From DTHT01 sp037444625 (lineage in GTDB: Bacteria > Acidobacteriota > Terriglobia > Bryobacterales > Bryobacteraceae), in contig JBBIMA010000016.1 in the NCBI GenBank assembly GCA_037444625.1, forward strand, positions 1 through 64,000: 64,000 nucleotides of DNA, written 5' to 3'. Of this stretch, positions 1-8,753 are shown one piece after another (position 1 is the first letter of the stretch; each line of letters begins with the position of its first letter). Below the pieces are notes generated by a model. The model searched no databases. It was not told where the DNA came from and saw nothing but the letters and a program-made list of their open reading frames with translations. The translations under genes and the position numbers were made by a program.

Positions 1-33
1 GACCCAAATCGCTCTTTGTCGGACAAACCGGTC

Positions 34-1437
34 TCAGCCTGCCCCCTGCCGCCGGGCGTAGAGTCGCGCCGCGCGCAGCATGCCGGCGGCCCACTCGGGC
101 GTGGCACGCGCGTGCACGTGGGTATAGGCGGCCCAGACTTGATGGAGGACGACCCCATCCCGGCCCGCCCACGCGCCGGCGCCGCGCAGCACCCGGCAGG
201 CGCAAACCGGGGGCGCCTCCGGCGGCAGGATGCGCGAGTAATGGAATTCATGCCCCTTCAGGGTCAGCCCGGCCGGGTAGAACGGGTTCTCCCGCTCGAC
301 CGCCAGCAGGGCGTATCCGTGGCCCTGCGGCGTCGGGCAGACTTCGACCTCGAAGGGCAGCACCCCGGCCATCGGGTAACCCCGCCCCTGCCAGTGAATG
401 GCGCGGGCCAACAGCATCAACCCGCCGCACTCGGCGTAGATGGGAAGCCCGGCCAGGGCGCGCTCCCGCAGGCCGGCCAGGAAGGACGCGTTGGCGCTCA
501 ACCGCGCGGCGTGGGTTTCAGGGAAGCCCCCACCGATGTAAAGGGCGTGCAGGCCGGCGGGCAGCTCGGCGGCCTCCAGCGAGGAGACGGGGACCAGCTC
601 GGCGCCCGCTTGCTCGAGCGCCTCCAGATTCTCGGGATAGTAAAAGGTGAAAGCCGAATCGTGCAGGTAGCCGATGCGCAAGCCGACGCCGTCGGGCAGA
701 TCCGCCGCGGGCTCCTGCGGCGCACTCAAAGGCGGAGCGGCGCGCGCGATCTCAAGCAGCCGGTCCAGATCCAGCCGCGCGGTCACAGTTTCGAGGACGG
801 TACGGCGCAATTCCGGCAGGGCGGTGTACTCCTCAGGCGTGATCAGCCCGAGATGGCGGCCGGGCACCAAGTCCGCGGCCGGCGCGCGCGGAATCGCTCC
901 CAGCACCGGCAGGCCGCAGTCGGCCTCGATGGCCTGCCGCAGCGTGCGCTCGTGACGTTCGCCGCCCACCGGATTGAGGATGACGCCCGCCAGGCGCACC
1001 GCCGGATCGAGCTTCTGGCAGCCCAACACGCAGGCCGCCGCGGTGCGCGTTCGCTTGGTCGGGTTGACGGCCAGAATCACCGGCGCTTGCAGGCGCTTGG
1101 CCAGCTCCGCCGTGCTGTGGGTGCCGCGCGCATCCGCCCCGTCGTACAGGCCCCGATTGCCCTCGATGAGGTTCAGGCCCTCCCGGACGCCGTGGCGGAG
1201 CAAAGCGGCCGCCGCCGCGTCAAACCCCATCAGGAAGCTGTCCAGATTGCGCGCCCGCCGGCCGCTGGCCCATCCCAACCAAGCGGCGTCAATATAGTCC
1301 GGTCCCTTCTTGAAGGCGCGCACGGTCCAGCCGCGGGCCCGTGCGCCCAGAATTACAGCCAGCGCGATCAGCGTCTTGCCGGCTTCGCCCGACAGGCCGG
1401 CCACCACCAGGCGCGGCAGCGGCTGGCTGATCGTCAC
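34..1437 (-). CDS. cbiA: Cobyrinate a,c-diamide synthase family amidotransferase (CbiA/DsrN-like)
   Basis: The protein is about 467 residues. It has an N-terminal P-loop dethiobiotin-synthetase-like domain (GLSGEAGKT, then FKKGPDYIDAAWL) and a C-terminal class I glutamine amidotransferase domain (YIGGGFPETHA, nucleophile in YAECGGLM). The family uses ATP and glutamine to amidate side-chain carboxylates of corrinoids; the DsrN branch is thought to amidate sirohaem in dissimilatory sulfite reducers. The GPDYIDAAWL wording and the small DsrD-like gene 46 bp upstream favour the DsrN branch, but this is inference. A GTG at 1437 places the start just before the P-loop; no strong ribosome site decides it. 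The frame could extend further upstream, but that would overlap the upstream gene. Confidence 0.85.
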   Translation of the reverse strand: MTISQPLPRLVVAGLSGEAGKTLIALAVILGARARGWTVRAFKKGPDYIDAAWLGWASGRRARNLDSFLMGFDAAAAALLRHGVREGLNLIEGNRGLYDGADARGTHSTAELAKRLQAPVILAVNPTKRTRTAAACVLGCQKLDPAVRLAGVILNPVGGERHERTLRQAIEADCGLPVLGAIPRAPAADLVPGRHLGLITPEEYTALPELRRTVLETVTARLDLDRLLEIARAAPPLSAPQEPAADLPDGVGLRIGYLHDSAFTFYYPENLEALEQAGAELVPVSSLEAAELPAGLHALYIGGGFPETHAARLSANASFLAGLRERALAGLPIYAECGGLMLLARAIHWQGRGYPMAGVLPFEVEVCPTPQGHGYALLAVERENPFYPAGLTLKGHEFHYSRILPPEAPPVCACRVLRGAGAWAGRDGVVLHQVWAAYTHVHARATPEWAAGMLRAARLYARRQGAG

Positions 1438-1483
1438 GGCAGGGACCCAGCGGGCGGAAACCAAGCCGGCGGCCGGGAACGCC

Positions 1484-1732
1484 TCAGGCCTCGGTCCCCT
1501 CTTTGGGCGGAAGCTGGATGTAGGACCCGCCGAGATAGCTGTAGACGCAGCGGCCGGAGTCAATCAGCAGGCGGATGGCCTGCTTGCAGTCCTCCTTGCT
1601 GACCGCCTCCTCGCCGTGCCGCGCGATCATCTCTTTGGTCAGATCGCCGGCCTTGAGATTGCGCTTGCCGGTGTATTCGACCACCATCTGGTACATCTCT
1701 TCGGCCAGCGTCTCGACGGGAATCTTCGCCAT
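1484..1732 (-). CDS. Small winged-helix protein, DsrD-like
   Basis: An 82-residue acidic protein that starts MAKIPVETLAEEMYQMVVEY after a good GGGAGG ribosome site. The predicted pattern of helices followed by a beta-wing (CVYSYLGGSYIQLP) fits a compact winged helix. Length, the LAEE..Q.VV.. opening, the K...AI..L.. helix and the glycine-rich wing resemble DsrD, the activator of dissimilatory sulfite reductase, by eye only. It precedes the CbiA/DsrN-like gene, the same order as dsrD-dsrN in sulfate reducers. No dsrAB lies upstream; the next upstream gene is an unrelated TonB receptor. Identity as DsrD is plausible but unproven. Confidence 0.55.
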   Translation of the reverse strand: MAKIPVETLAEEMYQMVVEYTGKRNLKAGDLTKEMIARHGEEAVSKEDCKQAIRLLIDSGRCVYSYLGGSYIQLPPKEGTEA

Positions 1733-1749
1733 CAGATAACCTCCCGACT

Positions 1750-1791
1750 GGAGGAGCCTGTCGCGGCCGGCAGCCGGCCCCACGCTCCTCC
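1750..1791 (-). promoter_or_regulatory. Stable hairpin in the 5' leader of the DsrD-like gene
   Basis: An outer perfect 8-bp inverted repeat (GGAGGAGC at 1750-1757, GCTCCTCC at 1784-1791) encloses an inner GGCCGG/CCGGCC stem. It lies between the predicted transcription start near 1798 and the GGGAGG ribosome site next to the start at 1732. The pyrimidine arm could also pair with that ribosome site, so a translational or attenuation role is possible. Confidence 0.4.
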
Positions 1792-1804
1792 TCAAGCAGC
1801 CTTC

Positions 1805-1834
1805 ATTGTAGAAAGCCGGCGCCGCGTGGGTCAA
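1805..1834 (-). promoter_or_regulatory. Sigma-70-type promoter for the DsrD-like/CbiA operon
   Basis: Reading leftward, TTGACC (1829-1834) and TACAAT (1805-1810) are separated by 18 bp, a near-consensus pair. This implies that the small winged-helix gene is the first gene of its transcript. Confidence 0.55.
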
Positions 1835-1966
1835 CCGCGGTCAGGGCGAAGCCTCCGGGCCCGGGCTGCCGGAGGTGCACCGACGGCCATAGCCTCGAGA
1901 TGCCCAGGGCGTCCGACAGGGCGCCCTGCCGGCTTTCCGCCGGGCCCGGTGCAAGCGCGCCCCGGA

Positions 1967-4900
1967 TCAGAAGAAGAACTTGGCCGCGAACTGGATGAAG
2001 CGCGGCCAGTTCTGCTGGTCCTGGGGCAGCATCCCGAAGCGGGTGCTGGTGAAGCTGGTGTCCACACCCCCGTAGATCGGCGTGTTGCTCAGGTTGAAGG
2101 CCTCTCCGCGGATCATGAAGCGGTAGCGTTCGCTGATCCGGGTGGTCTTCTCCAGCGCGATGTTCAACTGCGGGGCGGCGTGCTGGCGGATGTCCGGAAA
2201 CACATCCGGGATCGTGCGCAAGGTGTAAGGCGGCCAAGTGGCGTAGCAGCTCTTGTTGTTGTTGAACCAGGCATAGCGGGTCTTCGGGTGGGCGTGCCAG
2301 TCGCCGCAGTAGTTCATGAGGTTGGGCCAGCCCACCGGGTAGCCGGACCGGTAGGTGAAGATCCAGTCGAACTGCCAGCCGCCGGCCAGCTTCTTCACCA
2401 CCGGGTTGTCGGAATTGAGCAGCGCCTTGCCCGTACCCAGAGGCAGATCCCAGACGCCGCTGAAGGCCAGCATGTGGGGTTTGTCCTGCTCGTCGAGTTC
2501 GTAAATCAGCGGCTCTTCCAGGTTCCAGGATTGCAGGCGATGGTTGGCGCGGTAAGCCTTGGACAGCGTGTAAGAGAGAACCCAGGTCATGACACCCGAC
2601 TGGCGGCCGCCCAGCACACGCTTTTCCACTTTGAGCTGCATGGCGTCGGAGCGGTAGAAGCCCCAGTTGTTGTTGGTCTGCGTGAGGCCGCCCCATAACG
2701 GGTTCGGCCGCAGCAGGCTGCCCCGGGTGATGGTGGGGTTCTGGCCCACCCCGCCGTTGCGGGGCAGGATGCCGTAAAAGGGATTGGGCAACTGAGTGGC
2801 GTTATAACTGGTATCCAGGCGGGCCTGGTTGTAATCGGCCAGGCTGATCTCATTCCGGCCCCAGCTCACCCAGACGAAGGTCTGATAGTTTCCGGCAAAG
2901 GAAATTTCGAACAGGATATTCGAGGGCAGTTCCCGCTGGAAGCCGAGCGAATACTGGTACGTGCGGGGAATTTTGCGCCGGGTCGGATCGAAAGTGAACC
3001 CTTGGCCGATGAGCGTGAGCAGGCCCTCTTTGGCGCCCGTCGGTTCGATAATGCCCAGCGGGAAGGGATCCACCAGGGAATACGGCCCATTCAGGCTCGC
3101 TCCGGCCGAGGGGACCTTGCCGTCGAGGGAGGAGACGTAGCTGGTGGTGGCGGAGAAGCCGTTGGTTCGGCCGCCGTTGGTGTCCGCCATGTAGTACACC
3201 CCGCCGCCCAAGCGGAGAACGGTCTTCTCTTGGAAGCGCCAAGCCAGTCCGAAGCGGGGCGCCAGGTTGGTCCAGTCGGTGTCGAAAATGCGCCGAGGCT
3301 GGCCGCCTGCTCCCGCGAAGAGCCAGCCGCCGCTGAACTGGGCGGGCGGGTTGGGGTACGGGTACTTGGGGTTGGTCTTGTCGTAGTCGGCCTTGAGTTG
3401 GGCCCAGCGGGCCAGCACCGCGTCGCTCATCGGGTTCTTGGTGGTCAGGTCGAATCCCCGGTTGTAGCGGTTGAAGCGTTCCAGCCAGGCGTACTGCGCT
3501 TCGTAGCGCAGGCCGAGGTTCAAGGTGAGGTTGGCGGAGAGCTTCCAGTCGTCCTGGAGGAAGACGCCCCAGTAAGGCCGGGTGCGGTACGGGTTGGCGG
3601 CCCAATCCACCTGCCCGCTGGCGGGGTAACCGAGCAGCAAGCCGGCCAGCGAGGAGCCGTCGTAAGTGGCCGCCGCCCCGGAGGCGCTCACGTCGGAAAG
3701 CTGCCGGGTCCAGGCCTGGTTGAAGCTGAAGGTGCCGTTGGCCCAGCTCCGGTTGCCGATGGCGTAAGCGACCGAGTTGAACTCGAAGCCGGTGCGCAAA
3801 GTATGGCGCCCGCGGGTCAGGCTGAGGCTGGGGGTAACATTCCATTGGTTATGGCTACTCCACTCGCCCGCACTGGAAAGCGCGAAGAGCTGCGTAAAGC
3901 CGCCCACGTCGAAGCGCGGCGCCGTAGCTTTCGTGTTGGTGGGAGCGTGCGGCATCTTGGTCATGCCGAGTTTGTCAATGGTGAAATCGTAGTCCGTGTA
4001 ACGCGGAAACATCGAGGTGAACCGCCCGAAGGAGGCGCGGATGTCAAGCACCGTGGTGGGCGAAAGGACGTGGGTCCAGGCGGCCACATAGTTCTGATCG
4101 GTGCGCTGGGAGTTGATGTCCCCGCTGCCTGCCGGGGGCGGAAAGCCGGTCGAGTTCCGGTACTCCTTGCCGTGCTGATAGGTTACCAGGGCATAGATCT
4201 TGTCCCGGTCGCTGAAGTGATGATCCCAGCGGCCGATGGGCTGGTCGTAACGATAGTGGCCGTTGGTGTTGGTGTAATAGTTGCTGGCCAGCGCCCGGGG
4301 ATCGGGACCGTTCTCCTTCGGGTAGTAGGATAGGACCTTCTGGCCGACGGGACTGATCCGGCTTTGCGGGATGACGTTGCCCGGGAACGGCTGGCGGACG
4401 TAGGCCGAGCCGCGGCAGTTCACGGGCGGAGCGCAGACCGTCGAGGTCAGGGGATCATAAATCTTGTAGCCGAAGTCGGAGAAATGCTGCCCGTCGCGCA
4501 GCAGCGTCGGAGGCACGCTGGAGATGACCGAGGCCGGCTGAATCTCCCGCCAGCCTTCGAAGCTGAAGAAGACGAAGTCCTTGTCCTTGCGCAGCGCGCC
4601 GCCTCCCGCTCCGCCGAACTGGTTTTGGTTGTGGGTGGGCCGGCGGATATTGGGAGTGGGCTGCTTGTTGCCCGTGCGGTTGGCGTCCAGCACGGTGTTG
4701 CGGAAGTATTCGAAGACGTTGCCGTGCCATTCGCTGGCGCCGCTGCGGATGGTGGTGTTGACGACGCCGCCGCCGAACCGGCCGTATGAGGCGTCGTACG
4801 TATTGGTCATCACCTTGAATTCCTGGATCGCTTCGATATTGGGAGCGATTTGCCAGGTTCCGCCCGCATCGCTGATGGGAGCGCCGTTCAGCAGGAACAG

Positions 4901-5479
4901 GTTCTGCCCGGCGCGGGCGCCGTTGATGCGGTACACGTTGGTTACGTCCCAGCCCCGCGTGCCCGAATGGCCGCTGGGCCCGAAGGCTTCCTGGGTGAAG
5001 AGCACGCCCGGCGTCAGGGCCATCAACTGGTAGGACTGGCGGCCGTTCAGAGGCAGTTGCTGGGTCTTGATCGGATCGAACACCAGGCCGCGGTCGGCCG
5101 AGGCGGTCTCGATCACCTCCTGCTCGGCGGTGACCACCACGCTTTCGCTGGTCTGGCCCAGCTTCAGCTCGATGCGCAGGTTGACCTTGTCCGCCACCCG
5201 CAGGACGATCTTGGGCCGGACCACGGTGAGGAAGCCGGGGGCGCTGACCTCGACGTCATAGACGCCGGGATCCAGATAGGGAATCGTAAACACCCCCAAC
5301 TCCGTGGTCCGCGTCTCCGTGCCGGCGTTGGTCGTGGTGTTGGTGGCTTTGACGGTGGCCCCCGGGATGACGGCGCCGCTGGGATCCGTCACCAGCCCGG
5401 TCAGGGTGGCGCGGAAATCCTGCGCGTGTCCGTTTCCCAACAAGAGGCCGGCCAGTATGACAACGAAAAGGCTTCGCAT
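1967..5479 (-). CDS. TonB-dependent receptor, Oar-like, with carboxypeptidase-regulatory domain
   Basis: 1,170 residues. A Sec signal (MRSLFVVILAGLLLGNGHAQ) is followed by a CarboxypepD_reg-like beta-sandwich (about residues 24-100, GLVTDPSGAVIPGATVKATN), a plug domain (QLPLNGRQSYQLMALTPGV) and a long outer-membrane barrel ending in KFFF, a typical terminal aromatic insertion signal. This architecture is the Oar/OmpA-related receptor type greatly expanded in Acidobacteriota, where it is usually linked to uptake of oligosaccharides or other large substrates. The ATG at 5479 follows AAGGAGG at good spacing, so longer upstream frames are rejected. The substrate cannot be read from sequence. It is read in the same direction as the DsrD-like gene but ends 234 bp before it. 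Confidence 0.9.
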   Translation of the reverse strand: MRSLFVVILAGLLLGNGHAQDFRATLTGLVTDPSGAVIPGATVKATNTTTNAGTETRTTELGVFTIPYLDPGVYDVEVSAPGFLTVVRPKIVLRVADKVNLRIELKLGQTSESVVVTAEQEVIETASADRGLVFDPIKTQQLPLNGRQSYQLMALTPGVLFTQEAFGPSGHSGTRGWDVTNVYRINGARAGQNLFLLNGAPISDAGGTWQIAPNIEAIQEFKVMTNTYDASYGRFGGGVVNTTIRSGASEWHGNVFEYFRNTVLDANRTGNKQPTPNIRRPTHNQNQFGGAGGGALRKDKDFVFFSFEGWREIQPASVISSVPPTLLRDGQHFSDFGYKIYDPLTSTVCAPPVNCRGSAYVRQPFPGNVIPQSRISPVGQKVLSYYPKENGPDPRALASNYYTNTNGHYRYDQPIGRWDHHFSDRDKIYALVTYQHGKEYRNSTGFPPPAGSGDINSQRTDQNYVAAWTHVLSPTTVLDIRASFGRFTSMFPRYTDYDFTIDKLGMTKMPHAPTNTKATAPRFDVGGFTQLFALSSAGEWSSHNQWNVTPSLSLTRGRHTLRTGFEFNSVAYAIGNRSWANGTFSFNQAWTRQLSDVSASGAAATYDGSSLAGLLLGYPASGQVDWAANPYRTRPYWGVFLQDDWKLSANLTLNLGLRYEAQYAWLERFNRYNRGFDLTTKNPMSDAVLARWAQLKADYDKTNPKYPYPNPPAQFSGGWLFAGAGGQPRRIFDTDWTNLAPRFGLAWRFQEKTVLRLGGGVYYMADTNGGRTNGFSATTSYVSSLDGKVPSAGASLNGPYSLVDPFPLGIIEPTGAKEGLLTLIGQGFTFDPTRRKIPRTYQYSLGFQRELPSNILFEISFAGNYQTFVWVSWGRNEISLADYNQARLDTSYNATQLPNPFYGILPRNGGVGQNPTITRGSLLRPNPLWGGLTQTNNNWGFYRSDAMQLKVEKRVLGGRQSGVMTWVLSYTLSKAYRANHRLQSWNLEEPLIYELDEQDKPHMLAFSGVWDLPLGTGKALLNSDNPVVKKLAGGWQFDWIFTYRSGYPVGWPNLMNYCGDWHAHPKTRYAWFNNNKSCYATWPPYTLRTIPDVFPDIRQHAAPQLNIALEKTTRISERYRFMIRGEAFNLSNTPIYGGVDTSFTSTRFGMLPQDQQNWPRFIQFAAKFFF

Positions 5480-5547
5480 GGAAAGGGACCTCCTTGGCCC
5501 GGGCGCGGCGGCCACCCGCGGCTGTGCGCCGCCCCCCGGCCTGAGGG

Positions 5548-5556
5548 ATTATATCA
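5548..5556 (-). promoter_or_regulatory. Extended -10 promoter for the TonB receptor
   Basis: Read on the minus strand the site is TGATATAAT, an extended -10 element, about 70 bp upstream of the receptor start in a region free of genes. No convincing -35 accompanies it, as is usual for extended -10 promoters. Confidence 0.45.
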
Positions 5557-5629
5557 CCGGCCCCGGAGGCAGAGCTCGCCCCTCCGGCATCACCGGACAC
5601 CGCCGCCCCGACGCGGCAGGCGGGTCGCG

Positions 5630-7357
5630 CTACCAGCCCGGGCGGCGGTAGACTTCGCGCCCGTCCACCACGGTGAGCAGCGCCTCGATGTCTTTGATCT
5701 CCTCGACCGGGCAAGCAAGGAAATCTTTGGAAATCACCACCAGGTCGGCCAGCTTGCCGGGCTCGATCGAACCCTTCAAGTTCTCCTCGAAGCTGAGATA
5801 GGCGGCGTTCAAGGTCCACAGCCGCAGCGCTTCCTCGCGCCGGATGCACTGCTCGGGATTCAACACCGAGCCGTCGGAGGTGCGGCGCGTGATCGCCATC
5901 CACATGCCGAAGAACGGGTGATACGGGTTGATCGCCTGCCGGGAATCGAAGCGGATCATGTGGTCCGAGCCGCCCGCCACCATCACGCCCTCGTCCAGCA
6001 GCGAGCGCAGAGGGAGAAAGTGGCTCATGCGGGCGGGACCGAAGACGTCCTTGAGCGCCGGGCCGTCGAAGTGGTGCCAGGCCGGCTGGCAGTCGAATAG
6101 CACGCCCATGCGGAGAGCGCGGGCCCGGGCCTGTTGATTGGGGAAGTTCCCGTGACTGACGGTGAAGCGCCGGGGGCGAATGGGCCGCTCGCGATCGGCC
6201 GCCTCGTAGGCGTCCAGCAGCAGATCGGTCGCGCCGCCGCCCGCCGTGTGAGCCGTCATCTGCCAGCCCAGTTGGTTGGCCACCCGTGCCATCTCGAAGA
6301 GGTTTTCCTTGGGCAGGTAGAGGACGCCCCGGTAGTCCGGGTCCTGGTAGCCGTAGATGGCGGTGTTCGGCCCGTAGGGCTCGCGCAGGAAGGCGGTCCC
6401 GATCAGGATGCCGCCGTCCACGATGGTCTTGATCGAGCCCACCCGCAGCCATTCGTCGCCCCAGCCGGTGACGAACGGGATGCGCAGGATCTCCTCACGC
6501 ACTTGCTGGGGCGTTCCCTGGCCGCTGATCAGGAAGGTGACGTAGGTCCGCACCGAAAGCCGGCCCGCCTGGCGCAGCTCCTGATAGGCGCGGAAGCCCT
6601 CCGGGCCCTGGCCGCGGTCAATCGTGCTGGTGATGCCCGCCTCGTTGTACTTTTTCTGCATGCTCTCGATCGCCCAGACCAGGTCGCGGTGCGTGCGGGC
6701 GCGCGTACGGCGCAGCGGGCCGAGCAGCCGGGGCGCGCCCAGGATCAGGCCGGTGGGCTCCCCCTGCTCGTCCTTGATGATCTTGCCGTCGGGCGGCTGG
6801 GGCGTCTCGCGCGTGATGCCCACCTTGCGCAGCAGCGCGGAACTCAGCACCGAAGCGTAGCCGTTATCGGCGATGACGAGGCGCCCCGGGGCGGCCTCGT
6901 CCAGCTCGTAGCGGGTCGGGTAGCGGCGCTCGCGCAGCCGCGTGGCGTACACCTTGGGCACGAAGATGGTCTGCTCGGCGGGTAACCGGGCCGCCTGCCG
7001 CCGGATGTAAGCCTGGATTTCGGGAATGGCGTTCATGACCGGCACCGGGCCGTCCTGCTCGCTGAGGGCGGCGCCGCTGGGGTGCGTGTGGCTGTCAATC
7101 AAGCCCGGCGTGACGCAGCGCCCGCCCAGATCCACGCGGCGCGTCATGGGGCCCGCCCGGGCCAGGACCTCCTGGTTCGAGCCCACCGCCAGGAAGCGGT
7201 TGCCCCGGATGGCCACCGCTTCGGCCAGCGGCCGGCCCTCCCACATGGTGATGACCTTGGCGTTGTAGTAGATCACGTCGGCCGGTTGCGCCGTCATCCA
7301 ACCCGGCGCAACCACCGCAACCACCGCGCCAATGCCCTTCGCCCATTTCCACCTCAT
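5630..7357 (-). CDS. Exported amidohydrolase (YtcJ-like, amidohydrolase_3 family)
   Basis: 575 residues with an N-terminal signal (MRWKWAKGIGAVVAVVAPGWMTAQ). The composite beta-domain (ADVIYYNAKVITMWEG) is followed by a TIM barrel with the metal-binding start GLIDSHTHPSG, then AHTAGGG and GSDHMIRFDS further on, and a closing PGKLADLVVISKD beta-domain, the standard order for this superfamily. These enzymes hydrolyse amide or related bonds with bound divalent metal; the YtcJ branch has few known substrates. The ATG at 7357 has AGGAGG in front. The neighbour downstream is the TonB receptor on the same strand but with its own promoter. The signal sequence points to a periplasmic location. Confidence 0.88.
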   Translation of the reverse strand: MRWKWAKGIGAVVAVVAPGWMTAQPADVIYYNAKVITMWEGRPLAEAVAIRGNRFLAVGSNQEVLARAGPMTRRVDLGGRCVTPGLIDSHTHPSGAALSEQDGPVPVMNAIPEIQAYIRRQAARLPAEQTIFVPKVYATRLRERRYPTRYELDEAAPGRLVIADNGYASVLSSALLRKVGITRETPQPPDGKIIKDEQGEPTGLILGAPRLLGPLRRTRARTHRDLVWAIESMQKKYNEAGITSTIDRGQGPEGFRAYQELRQAGRLSVRTYVTFLISGQGTPQQVREEILRIPFVTGWGDEWLRVGSIKTIVDGGILIGTAFLREPYGPNTAIYGYQDPDYRGVLYLPKENLFEMARVANQLGWQMTAHTAGGGATDLLLDAYEAADRERPIRPRRFTVSHGNFPNQQARARALRMGVLFDCQPAWHHFDGPALKDVFGPARMSHFLPLRSLLDEGVMVAGGSDHMIRFDSRQAINPYHPFFGMWMAITRRTSDGSVLNPEQCIRREEALRLWTLNAAYLSFEENLKGSIEPGKLADLVVISKDFLACPVEEIKDIEALLTVVDGREVYRRPGW

Positions 7358-7624
7358 GCCGGCCTCCTGTCACGAGTGTCGAGCAAAGCCGCTCCGTTCA
7401 TCTCGGTCCTCTGCCTGCCCATCGCCCTGGTTACCTGACTGACGAAGCGACCGGCGCCCCGAACGGCAACACCCAGTTTTTCCCCGGCCGGTCTGCTTCG
7501 TCAAGTCCGGTCCGGCGCCGCGGCCCGGCGCGCCGGAGCCGCCGGGCAGCGTACCCGATGTGCCGGCTGCGCGGGCGCGGCCTGTAACTTTGCGCGCCGG
7601 GTCGGCGGGCGAATAACGCGGCCC

Positions 7625-8704
7625 TCAGTAGCCTCGCTGCTTGTCCACCACGTTAAGCAGCGGCAGGCCGGCCGCGTACCGGCGCACGTTCTCGGCGAAC
7701 AGCTCAATCAGCCGAGCCTGCCGGTCGGGGCTCCAGCCTGAGGTGTGCATGGTCAGGACCACGTTCGGACAGTCGAAGATGGGGTGCTCGGGGGGCGGCG
7801 GCTCCTTGGGAAAGACGTCCAGCCCCGCGCCCGCGATCCAGCCCTCTTTGAGCGCGCGCACCAGTGCCATGTCGTCGAACAGTTGGCCCCGGGAGAGCGC
7901 CAGAAAGTAGGCCGTCCGCTTCATGCGCCGGAAGACCCGCTCGTTGAACATGCGCTCGGTCAAGGGTGTGTGCGGCGCCGCCGCCACCAGCACGTCCGCC
8001 AGGGGAACCATCTGCTCGAACCAGCCCGGATCGTGCAGCTCGGCCACAAACTCCGGCTTGGGCAGCGGCTTGGCGTCGGTGGCCACGATCCGCATGTCGA
8101 AGCCGTAGTGGGCGCGCCGGGCCACCGCCGTGCCGATGCCTCCCAGGCCCACGATCGCCATCGTGCGCCCGGCCAGCTCGCTGTGATGGTCGGACTTAGG
8201 GCTGCCCACCGGCTTCCACTGCCGCTTCAAAAACTGCGGAAAATAATAGCGGGTGATCCCCCGCGTCAGGCAGAGCAGCATTCCCATGGCGGTTTCGGAA
8301 ATGCCTGGCGCAAAGATGCGCGCGCAGTTGGTCACCACCACCGGACTCTCGCGCAGCCGCCGGTCCATCCACTCCACCCCGGCCGCGCCCGCCTGCAACC
8401 AGCGCAGCCTGGGGGCCAGCTCCAGATCGGCCCCGCTCAGGCTGCCGTAGACCACCTCGGCCTCGCCCAGCAGCGCCCGGAATTCCTCGCGCGTCCTGGC
8501 CAGGGCGATCTCCACCTTGACCCCGGCCGCGGCGGCCTGGATCCGGCGCACTTCCTCGGGCTCAAAGCGATACATCGTCACGATGCGGATGGGATCCCCC
8601 TGAGCCCGAAGCTCGCTCACGATCACCGGGGGCGCCGCCACCGCCTCACGCGCCGCCGCCGATCCGGCCATGAAGCCCCGCCGCGAGATCTCCTGTTCCG
8701 ACAT
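7625..8704 (-). CDS. D-2-hydroxyacid dehydrogenase with Tat-like N-terminus
   Basis: 359 residues. The NAD-binding half has GLGGIGTAVARRAHYGFDMRIV, and the catalytic half carries SRGQ, GAGLDVFPKEP and the catalytic histidine in LTMHTSGWS. It belongs to the phosphoglycerate dehydrogenase-like family that reduces 2-oxoacids. Unusually, the mature domain is preceded by a twin-arginine-like leader (ISRRGFMAGSAAAREAV), which suggests export of a cofactor-loaded enzyme or a recently acquired leader. The ATG at 8704 follows GGAGGGCGGCAGG; a slightly longer frame is rejected because it lacks a ribosome site. It is flanked by the amidohydrolase and a sulfatase. The substrate is unknown. Confidence 0.85.
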   Translation of the reverse strand: MSEQEISRRGFMAGSAAAREAVAAPPVIVSELRAQGDPIRIVTMYRFEPEEVRRIQAAAAGVKVEIALARTREEFRALLGEAEVVYGSLSGADLELAPRLRWLQAGAAGVEWMDRRLRESPVVVTNCARIFAPGISETAMGMLLCLTRGITRYYFPQFLKRQWKPVGSPKSDHHSELAGRTMAIVGLGGIGTAVARRAHYGFDMRIVATDAKPLPKPEFVAELHDPGWFEQMVPLADVLVAAAPHTPLTERMFNERVFRRMKRTAYFLALSRGQLFDDMALVRALKEGWIAGAGLDVFPKEPPPPEHPIFDCPNVVLTMHTSGWSPDRQARLIELFAENVRRYAAGLPLLNVVDKQRGY

Positions 8705-8753
8705 CCTGCCGCCCTCCGATTCAGGCAAGAATAGCATGCCTGCCGGGTCGCCA

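Noticed and set aside
16..1602. Open frame of 528 codons opposite the CbiA/DsrN-like gene
   Set aside because: Shadow of a convincing P-loop/GATase gene; no domain in its translation.
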